DNA of 64,000 nucleotides from Karalla daura (taxonomy: Eukaryota; Chordata; Actinopteri; Chaetodontiformes; Leiognathidae): assembly GCA_029224185.1 (NCBI GenBank), contig CM055196.1, positions 11,720,009 to 11,784,008 on the forward strand, in the 5' to 3' direction. Position 1 is the first letter of the stretch, and each line of letters begins with the position of its first letter. The notes under the pieces were generated by a model, which had not been told where the DNA came from, did no database searches, and saw only the letters and a program-made list of their open reading frames with translations. Positions 37,501 to 48,048 of this stretch are shown here, one piece after another. The position numbers were made by a program, and so were the translations under genes.

Positions 37501-40500
37501 GTAAGTATTCACCTCTGCCCTCCACGTCACCCCACCGCCCCCGCCCCCGCCCCCACCTCCTCCTGTACGACCCAGGCTAGTGTCCCATAGCGCAGCGCTT
37601 ATCCATCCCTCCTGGCTCCCCTAGATCGGCGCTTACGCCTCTCGTTTTGAACCTTTTAGCTTCAGCAATACTCTCGTATTTCCTCTACGAACTGGCAGCG
37701 TAGAGTGGCACGGGTGTGTGGATGCAGAGTTTGAACCCTCCCACAGCGCCTTATCTGCCGCGTACGCCCGGGCTGATCATTAACCGACGAGTGGGAATGC
37801 CGGAGCCACGCTCCGCCCATGGTCCGTGTGTCTGTTTACCCCACTGCTGCGTAGGCCAGGGGAGTGCTTGAGACGCTGTACGCGAGGTAGCCTTGCAGAG
37901 CGGTGGAGGAACGCGCCGAGGAACGAAGCGCTGTGGAGCACGCGCTCTGGCCGTCCAGCGGCGTGCTCCCCGGAGAGCTGGCCCGCTCTTCCTGTCCCCT
38001 CATGCAGGCCCGTTCCCTCCAACTACTCGCTCACTTCATCGCCTCTCCTCAGCCCCCCACCCCACCCCCACCCCCTCTTACTTGAACCGGTCTTTCACAT
38101 CTCCAATTCTAAATGCCACCGTGCGTGAAGTGTGTCTTCCTCTTGCGTCGGTATTCATATTTCTCAGAAGCAAACCTTTGACTTAAAACGGACCTTTCAG
38201 ATCAGATAACATCATTGAAAGAGGATGTCGGTTGTAGGCTGTGTTATTGCAGTCTGACGAATGTGTGTGTAGTGGATTCATATTTATATTAAAGATGGAT
38301 ATGTATGGGCTGTTCTCCAGAATTGGAGGAGGAGCCGTCCTCATTCGTGCTTTTGTGTTTCCTGTAGGGGGTGAAGCCGGGCAGCTTCGACAAGGTGGCC
38401 ATCCCCGAAGTAAAGGAGATCATCGAAGGATGTATTCGCCAGAACAAAGACGAGAGGTTTCTAAACCGAAAAGAGCACCGTCACGGTTCAGGGTGGTTGC
38501 GAAATTCCGGGAAAACAAGTTTATCTCATCTCCGTCGTTGCTTTCTTTAGGTACTCAATCAAGGACCTCCTGAACCACGCCTTCTTCCAGGAGGACACAG
38601 GGGTGCGTGTGGAGCTGGCAGAGGAAGACGATGGAGAGATGGTGGCCATCAAGCTGTGGCTGAGAATTGAGGACGTAAAGAAACTCAAGGGGAAGTACAA
38701 AGACAACGAAGCCATTGAGTTCTCTTTTGACCTCAACAAGGACGTCCCGGAGGATGTGGCTCAGGAAATGGTGAATTGGATCTTCTCGTTAGTCTTCTAG
38801 AACCTCATCTGTACCGTAGACTGTGTGACAGCTGAAAGAAAAAGAGAGAAAGCTGTCTTAAAAGCTTCATGCCTTTGTAGGTTGAGTCCGGCTACGTGTT
38901 TGACGGAGACCACAAGACCATCGCAAAGGCCATCAAGGACAGAGTGTCTCTCATCAACCGCAAGAGAGCCCAGCGCCAGCAGGTGGGGCTTTGCAGGCCG
39001 CAGGGCCTCCTGTAGCCATTCCAAGGCTCAGACTCCGTGTGTGACACAATCGCTGCCGTTTGTCTTGAAGGTGAGGGAGGATCAAGAGAAGAGGAGGATA
39101 GAGGAAGAGCAGCAGTCTCACCTGCCGCCGGGCCAGCAGCCGGGCCAGCAGCTGAGCAGCGAGGTGCCCCAGTCTCAGCCGGCGCCGCCCTCGGCATCCT
39201 ACGCCTCCCCGCCACCGAACCAGCACAGCACACAGCTCTCTGTCCCTGCTGCGTCTCAGCAGAGCATGCCCAGCTCCAACTACAGCGCCCCCCAGGCAGC
39301 CCAGCTCACCGCCATGGCCCAGGGGGGGCCCTACGTGCCCCACTCCACTGGACCAGTCCCGGTCCAAGTCCCAGTCCCTGTCCCAGTCCCAGGCCCAGTC
39401 CCAGGACAGACTGTGACCGCCGTCCAGCCCGAGTCAGAGGAGCCCGAGACCGACCCACACCAACAAGTGCAGCACACTGCAGGAGGTGTGTGTCAGAGCT
39501 CGTTCCCAGGCAAAGACGTTTTCTGCATTCAGTCTATTCCAGCATTAACGTCCTCTCCGGTCTTCACAGCCAGTCACATAGGAGACAGACTGCCTGGTTC
39601 CTCGGTCCTTCCAGAGGCTCAGCCTCCTCCTCAGCCTGGAGTGTCCTACAGCAGCCCTCCCACTCAGCACCTTCAGCCTCAGACCCAGAGCGACCCGACA
39701 CAGCAGCAGCAGCCGCCCCAGCAGCAGCAGCAGCAGTCAGTGGTGAGTGCCGTCCAGAGGCCTCCAGACCACCTGGCCACGGCGTGAGCTCCTCACAGTC
39801 ACATAGCTGCACGTGATGCTTCCTGCCACGGCTAGCTTCCCCTCAGCTGCCAGAGCGACAGCTTCGTTTTAGAGCAGGAAACGCCGCACACAGCCTCGCA
39901 CACAGCCAGCACACACCACCAACAAGTAGGAGCTTCCTGTGCAGTGATAAGATAAAGCTGTGACACGCACAGGCATGGCCGGCCCTGTTCTGGAACCCAG
40001 ACGGGGATCTCGCACTCTACATGTGTCCCTTTAACTCCAACTTCTAGCACCGAATCCTCCTCTCACTCAGCGCTCCCTTCTCTGCCCAATCAAGGCTCCA
40101 GCCCAGATGCAGAGCGTGCAGCCGGAGGGCGAGCCAGTGGCGGCCAGCGGCGGCCAGTCTGTCCCGGGAGCAGCTCCACAGGTACACGTCCTCTGACGCC
40201 CTCTCTGGTGGCCCTCGCGCCTGTCGGGAGAAGCCCTGTTTTTCTGACCTCTGCCTGAGCAGATCTCTGGCTCCCGACAACTCACCTGATAATAAGATCT
40301 GGCTGTGTGAACACACCCTGAGTGCGCCTCAGGGTGGCTGCAGCAGGACTGAACTTCAGCCGCCCATGTGAGCAGAGAAGGCAGCTTTCAGAGGGCGTCC
40401 AGTTAACCTGTAAAGCACACATCCTCTGATACCAGCCTCTGCACTGGAAGCGGCCCAGTGTGTTTCCAGTCGCCTCTGTTGCCGTCTCCTTTTCTTTTCT

Positions 40501-42185
40501 GTTCATTCTCAGGTTTCCTACTCTCACCCTCTGTTATGTTTTGTTTCTTATAGTACGGACTTTACTACCAACCATCGCTCCCCCCTCAGGTAGATAACAT
40601 GTCCCATTTCTACCCTGTTACCCTGTTAGCACTTGTAGCTGCAGCCTAAGACTTGCAGAAAACATGCTCTGGGAAGCAGCGTGAACCCGGCCTTCACAGC
40701 CACTGTAGGGAACACTTTGACTCAGTAACAGTAGCAGACTTTCTCAACGTGACGTGATATTATCAAGACACGACAGCACTGACAAACATCCCCCGCGTTG
40801 TCAAATGAGTATACGGTTCAGATTTTTTACAACTATGTCCTCCAACAGGTAAGTGCATGTGACTTTGGAATGGAGCCAAAGTGTATCTGAGCGATGTAGA
40901 TTAGGGAGGAACTGGTTTCTAGGGGGTGTAATGTCGCGTCTGTTTTATCTTATCTCCTCTTATTCTTTTCTCCCCCCCCTCCATCTTTACTCCCTCCTGC
41001 CAGATCCCCAACCAGCAAGTGATAATCCCGCCCTCCTCCTCCTCCTCCCAGCCGTCGCCCTCCCTGCCCGAGGCCAGTCCCGCTCTGCAGAGCTCCTCTC
41101 TGCCGCAGCCACAGCCCGGAGCTCAGCTCCTACAGGTGACACACCTCGTCCAAAGCAGACCAACCACATTTCCACCTTCTCAAGTGTATCTTTGATTTAT
41201 TTTTTTTTTCCTCTAAAACTGTCTCTTCTCTTCTCTCGACACACAACCACTGCTGCCCCCTCTTTTTCTTTCTGTCACCCCCCCCACCCTCTGCATGCGG
41301 CACATTCTCTGCATGACTCTTAGTCTTGGGCCAATGATCCAAGTCCACCTATCATGTCTCCTCCACTCAACGCAGAGCATCTTTACTTCCTCTATCAGGC
41401 CTCGTGCCTCTCTGTCCTGCAGGTACTCCATAGAGCTACAGATAAATGTGTAGGTGTGTGTGTGCGTGTGTGAGAGAGAGAGAGAGAGAGACAGGTGGGA
41501 AGCATTGGGCTCACACCTCGCTGCTTAGTTCCGGTTCCACAGAGTGCGCTTACACTCGGGCCTGTGTGAGGGGAAGGAAGCGTCCGTGTCTGAAAACCAC
41601 CGTTTCACATCTCCATGCGACGCAGCGTTAGGCCGCTGCCGCGTGACGCAGGGCCCACAGAGAACCTGGGTGCCGTGAGTGACTCCCCTGAAAACCCAAG
41701 GCGACGCGGCTCCATTTTTGGAGTGGGGCTAGAAAGTGGCCACGTCCTGACGGGAACCCAGCGCATCTACGCTGACTGGGCCCGGGGAAGTGAATGATGG
41801 CCTGTAACCTCGTAGATCGGGTCCAGCAGGTGGAATGGCCCCATCTGGTGGATGGTCGGCTCTCAGTTTAATCCCCCCCCCCTCTTTGTTTTAGTTAATT
41901 ACCCGATCTAGATCCGACTCTCTGACTGCGGCTGACCCACGGATGATTAGTAGTTGACTGTATTAATCCCTCGATGGGATCACGGACAAACCCTCCTGCC
42001 CGAGACCCACATTTCATGTGAGGTGCTGAATAGACACCCACTCTTCGTCCCTTCTGAGTGTAAAATCACGATCAGACGAATTGAAACAGGCTCCGTGTTC
42101 TTTCAGTGACAAAGGTCTGCACGACTTCAATCAGACGGAGCTCTTGAGTGAATGTTGTGTGTTCCAGGCTCCTGTGAGTGGTCCT

Positions 42186-42220
<35 letters not shown>

Positions 42221-42398
42221 GCAGACGGCTGCATCTCCTGCTCTGGTGCCACCATCGGTAGAGAGGTGAGAGGGAAGCCAGGGGTAGAACGGAGCTCATA
42301 GAGAGCAGGATGCCCGGGCTCAGTCTAACGCCTGTCTCTCTCTCTCTCTGTCTCTGTCTCTGTCTCTCTGTCTCTGTCTCTCTGTCTGTCTCTCTCTA

Positions 42399-42435
<37 letters not shown>

Positions 42436-43440
42436 GTCTCTGTCTGTCTCTGTCTCTCTATCTCTCTCTCTCTCCCTCTCTCTCTCTGTCTCTCTCTGTC
42501 TCTCCCCCTCTCTCTCTCTATCCCTCTCTCTCCCTCTCTCTTTCTCTCTCTCTCTCCCTCTCTCTCTGTCTCTCTCTCTACCTCTCTCTCTTTCTCTCCC
42601 TCTCCCTGTCTCTCCCTCCCTCAGCTGCCTGTCGGACGCGGCCTCGGGCCTCAGCGACGGTAACGACGGCGGCTCCACGTCCGGGGGCCGCCACGAGGGC
42701 CGCTCCCTGAAGCGCCACCAGCGGAGGTCGGTCCGCAGCCGCTCCCGCCACGAGAAGACGGCGCGGGCCAAGCTCAACGTGCTCAGCGTATGCAGCTCTC
42801 TCAGCAACTCTCAGCCCGCAGCCCGTCTCCAGGCCGCAGCCCTGCTAACCAGAGCCGCTGTGTTTGTGTGTATTTTCTTTCGCAGATCTCTAACGTGGGA
42901 GACCGGGTGGCGGAGTGCCAGCTGGAAACACACAACAGGAAGATGGTGACCTTCAGATTTGACCTGGACGGAGATAATCCAGATGAGATTGCGCTCATCA
43001 TGGTAGGAGCGCTTCCTTTCACGTTGCCATATGAATGCTCATACATGGCCTCCGGTCTCTTCCCTCGTCTTTTTCTTTAATGCCTCTTTTAATATCTCTC
43101 TCTCTCCCTCTCAGGTGGCCAGCGAGTTCATCTTGGAGAGCGAGCGGGAGTCCTTCATCGAGCAGGTGCGGGAAGTCATAGAGATGGCTGACGAGAAAGG
43201 AGACGGGATCAAGGACGGATTCCCCCAGGTACTCCTTCACCTCACCTCACATCACACTTCTTCATTCATGTATTTATTTATTTTCATTTCCAACCACTTT
43301 CGTTGTTTTCCCCCGTGTGTCCAGATGAGTGATCACCAGCAGCAGCCCGAGCTGACTGTCCCCATGGTGCCAGGTAAACACGCACAAACCGCAAATACAC
43401 TGCTGAATGTCAGCCTATTGATTCATATGAAGTCCAGCCC

Positions 43441-43471
<31 letters not shown>

Positions 43472-46400
43472 GCACAGGCCTGACCTTTCTTCCCGGCCTT
43501 TGCTGCAGGCATCTCCCCCAGCACCACGGCCCAGGTGGTGCATTCGGCAGGGCGCAGGTTCATCGTCAGCCCCGTGCCGGAGTCCCGCCTCAGAGAGCAG
43601 TTCTTCGGAGCGCCGTCTGCCAACACGTCCTTGGGGGATGAGCCCGCCCCAGGTCAGAGAAGGCTCTTGGTTTTGGATTTCTCCCGCTCGGGAAGACTTG
43701 GATAGGCTACGTTCATTCATCGTCTTAACCAGCGTTATAGGGAGGCAAGAAATGCAGTCCAGCATGACTGTCACGCTCGCACCTCTAGTTGTGCTAGTTA
43801 GGTTTTTCCACTGTGACAGGAAGTTGTGGAACAGGAGACAACCAAGCAGGACAAAGCTGTATTTCAGAAATCTGACACAGATAAACAAACCTCGTGGGGT
43901 CGTGTGAAAACAAGACATGCACTGAAAAATTTAGCCACTAAAAGAATTTGGCTGAAAATTGGCCCGAAAAGACGTTTTAACACTAAAAGAAGCTTTTGCC
44001 AGTATTCAGATGCCCTCTGCTTTCATCGTTTTCTCCAGTGTTGGTGGAGACTTTAACACACTCCATCATAAGAGCATGTGTAGAACCATGCACCCCTCCA
44101 GCCCAGCCTCACAGTCTTGGTTTTGGGCTTTTCAGCCAGTTGTCTCCTCACGTTTGGTCTAACCAGAGACTTCCATTTGCACAAAGTGTCCCTGGCGTGC
44201 TAACAGTGCGTGCCGTCCCTCCCTCCAGCTGCGTCCATGCCCATGGGCCTGTCCCTGTCCGCTCCGTCTGGGACCCTGCACAAGGCCTTCAGTGAGATGA
44301 GGCAGACGGGCGAGGACGTTGGGAGCAGCGTGGACCCCCCTGCAGCGGAGCAGGAGCCGGGGCCCGTCCCCTCCTCTGAGGCCGCCCTGGGCCCCGCCTC
44401 AAACAGCACACTGGCCCCTCCAGAGGCTGCAGCTCCCGGCTCCGCCTCCCCTCCTCCGTCTGCAGGCCGGGCGTCCCCGCCACCTGTCTCTGCCCAGGCC
44501 CCAGCTCCTGGGCCCGGCGAGCCCAGTCCGCCCGCTCAGTCCTCCCACGAAGCAGCCTCCTCCCAGCTCCCCGCCGCCGCCGCCGTCCCTCCACCTGCCG
44601 CCGTCTCTCCTCCGTCGGGACAGACGTCCGTCCCAGCAGGACCCCCGCTGAGCGGCAGCTCCCCGGGCAGCAGCGCCGCCGCCCTCCCCGCCTCAGAGCC
44701 TTTCAACGGCGCCGTCCCCTCCTCGTCCATCCACGGCCCGCAGCCCGTCCCCATCCCCGCCCAGGGCCAGGCCCAGCCGCAGCCGGTGGAGGCGGAGGGG
44801 GCGGAGCTCCAGGCCAAGGCGGCGGGCAGGGACGACATCCAGGCGCTGGACAAGAAGCTGCGCTCCCTCTTCAAGGACCAGAGCTCGTCCTCGTCCTCCA
44901 CGTCGGTGGACCCCGGGCAGAACACGGGCACCTCCTCTCCTCCCACCGGCACCTCGTCCCCTCCGCCCGGGGCCGCCCTGGTGCCCCCGTCTAACCTCCC
45001 CATCGGCTCCGGGGTGCAGGGCGTCCTGGGCCCCAACACCACCCCAGGACACGCACAGACGCCTCCCACCAAGCCGAGGGCACAGGTCAGTGGCAGCGGC
45101 ACCAAAGTCCCGCAGAATAACACCCTGAGAGCTCTGAAATATCTGACCCCACTTCCCTCTCCATCCCAGACTCTGCCCACTGGTTTCGATCAAGCTGCTA
45201 CGCCTCCCTCGGACCTTGTGCCCCCATTTCCTGGACCACACCAGGTGAGCTCTTCTCCTCCAGGGCTTCCTTAATGCTGAACAAAGACTTCAAGGGTTCA
45301 CCTGTATCATTCTGACTGCTTGTGCTCCACAGTCCCAGCAGCCCCTTGGTAATCTGGACGCTGAGTTGAGGAGAGCTCTGAGCCCAGAGACGGTGCAGGG
45401 AGGGAGCAGAGTCCAGGCCCCCGCAGCCGGATTCACTCTGGGACGCTTCCAGGTTGGTCCTGGTCGCAGCCCAACGACCTGCTTTCACATCCTCCAGATT
45501 TACCTGTCAAACCCTCTGACCTCCACTCTCCCTTCCCCAGGTGTCCGTCGCCACCGACGGTGCATCCAAAGCAGCTCAGGATCCCGCCAACCCTCCCTCC
45601 TCTTCCTCCCTCACCTCCTCCTCTACCTCCTCCTCCTCCACTTCCTCCTCGTCCTCCTCCTCGCCCTCCAGTCCAGAAAACACCGTCCACCGCTCGTCCG
45701 CTCTGGCTAAAAGCATGTGTGAACCGGACGCTGTGAACGGCGGCCCGTCCCAACCTGCCGGCCAGCCCACCACCATCGGACGCTTCCAGGTGTCCTCGAG
45801 CAGCAGCGCCCCCTCTGGACCAAACGCCGGCTCCAAGGTCGGACGATTCTCCGTCACAGGTGTGTGCAAGGCGCGGACGAACAGCTTCATGAACCCAACA
45901 TGAGGTTGAGGCTCCACACTTGGCTCCTGTCCATGTGACTAAGCGGCGAAGCAGGTGAACTGACTGAGGTGTGTTTGGCTCCCACCAGTGACCCCGGCCC
46001 CGGCCTCGGGCCCCAGCTCCGGCCTGCAGAACGGACCCTCGTCAGCCTCGGACCCTCACCACGCACACACCCATTACAGCTCGGACAACGACAACGACGA
46101 CGACTCCGGGACCGAGGACGAAGCCCTGAAGAAGCAGATCAGCCTCCTCCGAGAAAAGTGTGTCCTCGCCCCTACGACTCAGGACCTCACTTCAGTAGAA
46201 GTACTTGGGGCGTGACTCTGAGCCTCTCCTCTCCTCTCCCCTCCTCTGCCAGACACATGCTGGAGATCCAGGCCCTGCAGGTCCGACAGAAGGAGGAGAT
46301 GGAGTCTCTGTTCACGCGCATGGGGAAGCTCCCTCCGCCCTCCCTCTTCTCCCCCGCCGTGGTGATGGCCGGAGGCCGGCGCAGGCGCAAGAGCCACAAG

Positions 46401-47705
46401 TCTTCCCGCAGCAGCGGGCAGCCCAGCCCCATACACTCAGGTAAGAGGCTGCGCCCCCGGCCCGGGGTCAGTCCCGCAGCGGCAGGCAGGCAGAGGGTTG
46501 ACAGCGCTGTGCTCCCCGGTCCAGGAACCTCCCCTCAGAGTGCTCACGGCCCGGAGTCCTCTCCCAAGCAAGGTCCGGAGCAGGCGACGGAGGCGTCCCA
46601 GGCAGCGGTCCGGGCGCCCGTGCAGCAGCTCAGAACCTCTCCCTCCATGCCCAGCCTCAGCAGCTGCTCCACAGGTGAGCGCTGTTCCAGACGTTCCATG
46701 CCAGTCATTCATCCTGTGGTTTGGGCGCTGAGCTCCCTCTGCCCTGCGCCCCCAGGACCCAGCGACAGCAGCGCCACCAACGGCGCGGGCCACTGTCAGA
46801 ACCACTCTGCCGGCCCGGGCCAGTCCTCGGGGCCGGCCGCCCCCCAGAAGGGCAAAGGCACCTTCACCGACGACCTGCACCAGCTGGTGGACAACTGGGC
46901 CCGGGACGCCATCAGCCTCTCCCAGGGCAAGAGAGGGCCCAAGGCCGGAGGCCAGGCAGCACTGGGACACGATGTAAGAGCACGGGCCTGACGGCCACCA
47001 GCATGACACGGCCCCACAGCCCCTGAACCTTTTGGAAGAAGCTCCTCTGCATCTACAATAAGGCAGTCCAGTACTGGAAGTAGTGGAAACACCTGGGTTT
47101 ACGAAAAAACATGTGGTTGGCAAACATGCAGCTGCAGAAGTGCATCACAGAACTAGAAAGGAAACACTTTATAGTATGGCATTATGACTCACAGGCAAAA
47201 CAAGCAGTTGTACTTTACAGAAATGTTGGACTTGTGTTTTGTGAGTATGTGTTAGATCTCCAGGACCAGCACCACACCTCTGTTGCTGACTCCTCACTCG
47301 CTCTCGTTCCAGATCATTCCTCCAGCCAACATGGGCCGTAAGTACTCTGCTCCGGGCTACCTGTGCCCGACCCACCCCACGCCGTCCAGCACCGCCTCCA
47401 CCACCACCACCGCCGCTCACCTGGCCAGCCAGGCCAGCGCCTCGGTGCCCGTGGGCTCCCGCAAGGGCTCCCTGGGGCCCGTGGCCCCGGGCTTCGGCTA
47501 CGCCTCGGCCCCCTACAGCGCCCCCCAGTGGGCGGGACCCACCGCCGCCTGCCAGGTCAGCATGCTCAACCCCGCGCAGCCGCTGGCCCAGTACCAGCCG
47601 CCTACCACCGCCACGGCGTCCCTGCACCCGGGCTACCACCTGGGGGCCCCGGCGGCCCCCCAGAAACCCGTCAGCCAGGGGGGCTCCAACCTGAGGCCCA
47701 CGTAG
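26309..47705 (+). CDS. WNK1: WNK lysine-deficient protein kinase 1
   Basis: Cytosolic Ser/Thr kinase that senses chloride and osmotic stress and phosphorylates SPAK/OSR1, which regulate NCC, NKCC and KCC transporters. Coding exons: 26309-27109, 35153-35325, 35432-35652, 37343-37500, 38368-38456, 38551-38770, 38881-38982, 39071-39485, 39570-39742, 40095-40181, 40554-40589, 41004-41135, 41324-41422, 42168-42265, 42625-42787, 42886-43002, 43115-43228, 43325-43373, 43509-43652, 44229-45085, 45170-45244, 45333-45452, 45541-45859, 45989-46157, 46253-46440, 46525-46674, 46756-46973, 47313-47705. Phases agree throughout; 1959 aa. The catalytic Lys is K247, in strand 2 (GRGSFKTVYKG); strand 3 has Cys264, the WNK hallmark. 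HRDLKCDN has D363; DLG replaces DFG at D382, with chloride-site leucines L383 and L385; activation-loop Ser392 and Ser396. Autoinhibitory and PF2-like domains, RFxV motifs and a C-terminal TFTDDLHQLVDNWARDA block follow. ATG 26309 is the first in-frame start before MSDKPDDK. Exons 40554, 41004 and 41324 may be alternative. No HSN2-type exon was recognised. Confidence 0.93.
27548..27733. repeat. (ATCT)n/(GTCT)n tetranucleotide array
   Basis: Nearly 190 bases of ATCT units mixed with GTCT units in WNK1 intron 1. The open frame across it is a low-complexity artefact. Confidence 0.9.
32998..33220 (+). repeat. Diverged copy of a common teleost SINE-like repeat
   Basis: It reads through 'agatttgatccccgctcagg', 'gtaccccggtttcccaccca', 'cagtccaagcacat', 'gactctaagttaggcatgaatgtgag' (two parts) and 'gtgatggactggtgacag'. 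These correspond in order to the fish repeat with 'ctccggcttcctcccacagtccaa ... gactctaaattg ... gcgatggactggcgacc'. Shorter pieces occur near 30385-30430, 21360-21480 and 63676-63770. The family is recalled, not searched. Confidence 0.55.
34484..34565. repeat. (GATA)n tetranucleotide array
   Basis: About twenty GATA units with GGAT interruptions, near the 3' end of WNK1 intron 1. Confidence 0.9.
35653..37342 (+). other. WNK1: WNK1 intron 3
   Basis: Intron between the exon ending SVIG and the one opening TPEFMAPEMYEE. It holds pyrimidine-rich tracts and short simple repeats (for example ct-runs at 35880-35900). No further exon was recognised. Confidence 0.6.
40822..40848 (+). CDS. WNK1: Candidate 27-base WNK1 microexon
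   Basis: A 27-base phase-0 frame (IFYNYVLQQ) lies between 'cggttcag' and a perfect donor CAG|GTAAGT, between WNK1 exons 40554-40589 and 41004-41135. The donor is excellent but the acceptor lacks a good pyrimidine tract. It is left out of the 1959-residue count. Could be a decoy donor. Confidence 0.3.
42331..42620. repeat. Long (TCTC/TCTG)n polypyrimidine tract
   Basis: Almost 300 bases of CT and GTCT units run directly into the acceptor (ctccctcag) of WNK1 exon 42625-42787. It serves as an extreme polypyrimidine tract. The antisense open frame across it is spurious. Confidence 0.85.
43556..43567 (+). other. WNK1: RFxV motif in WNK1 (RFIV)
   Basis: AGG TTC ATC GTC encodes RFIV within HSAGRRFIVSPVPESRLRE, conserved in vertebrate WNK1. 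RFxV motifs dock SPAK and OSR1. Further copies: GRFQ|V split over the junction 45452/45541, GRFQV at 45778-45792 and GRFSV at 45841-45855. Confidence 0.8.
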
Positions 47706-48014
47706 CCCGCCCAGGACCGCCACACAGGGACCTCCTGCTCTGTTCGCTTTGATTTCCACCTTCAACTTCTCTGTTATTGAGTCGACCTGTGTGGTCCCAG
47801 TCCTCCCCGGGCAGGACTCGCTCTGAGAGTGCAATACACACACACATGCGCGCACACACACACACACACACACAGACTGGGGAAATGGAGCCGTGACGAG
47901 TTGGTTGGTGGTGTCTGGTTAAAGGCACGGCCAACAGCAGCCAAAGATGTCTTTGTGATGTCAGCATTCCTTTGAAGAAGACAGGTTAGACTGAAGACAG
48001 TCCAACCCAACCAC

Positions 48015-48048
<34 letters not shown>

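Noticed and set aside
37501..38367. Possible kidney-type first exon (4A) of WNK1
   Set aside because: I looked for a cysteine-rich starter peptide with a donor in this intron and saw none I could support.
44536..45241. Long antisense frames over the proline-rich WNK1 exon
   Set aside because: Mirror images of Pro/Ser codons; the sense strand fits WNK1 with correct splice phases.
45433..45753. Gly/Glu-rich antisense frame
   Set aside because: Complement of a poly-Ser tract in WNK1.
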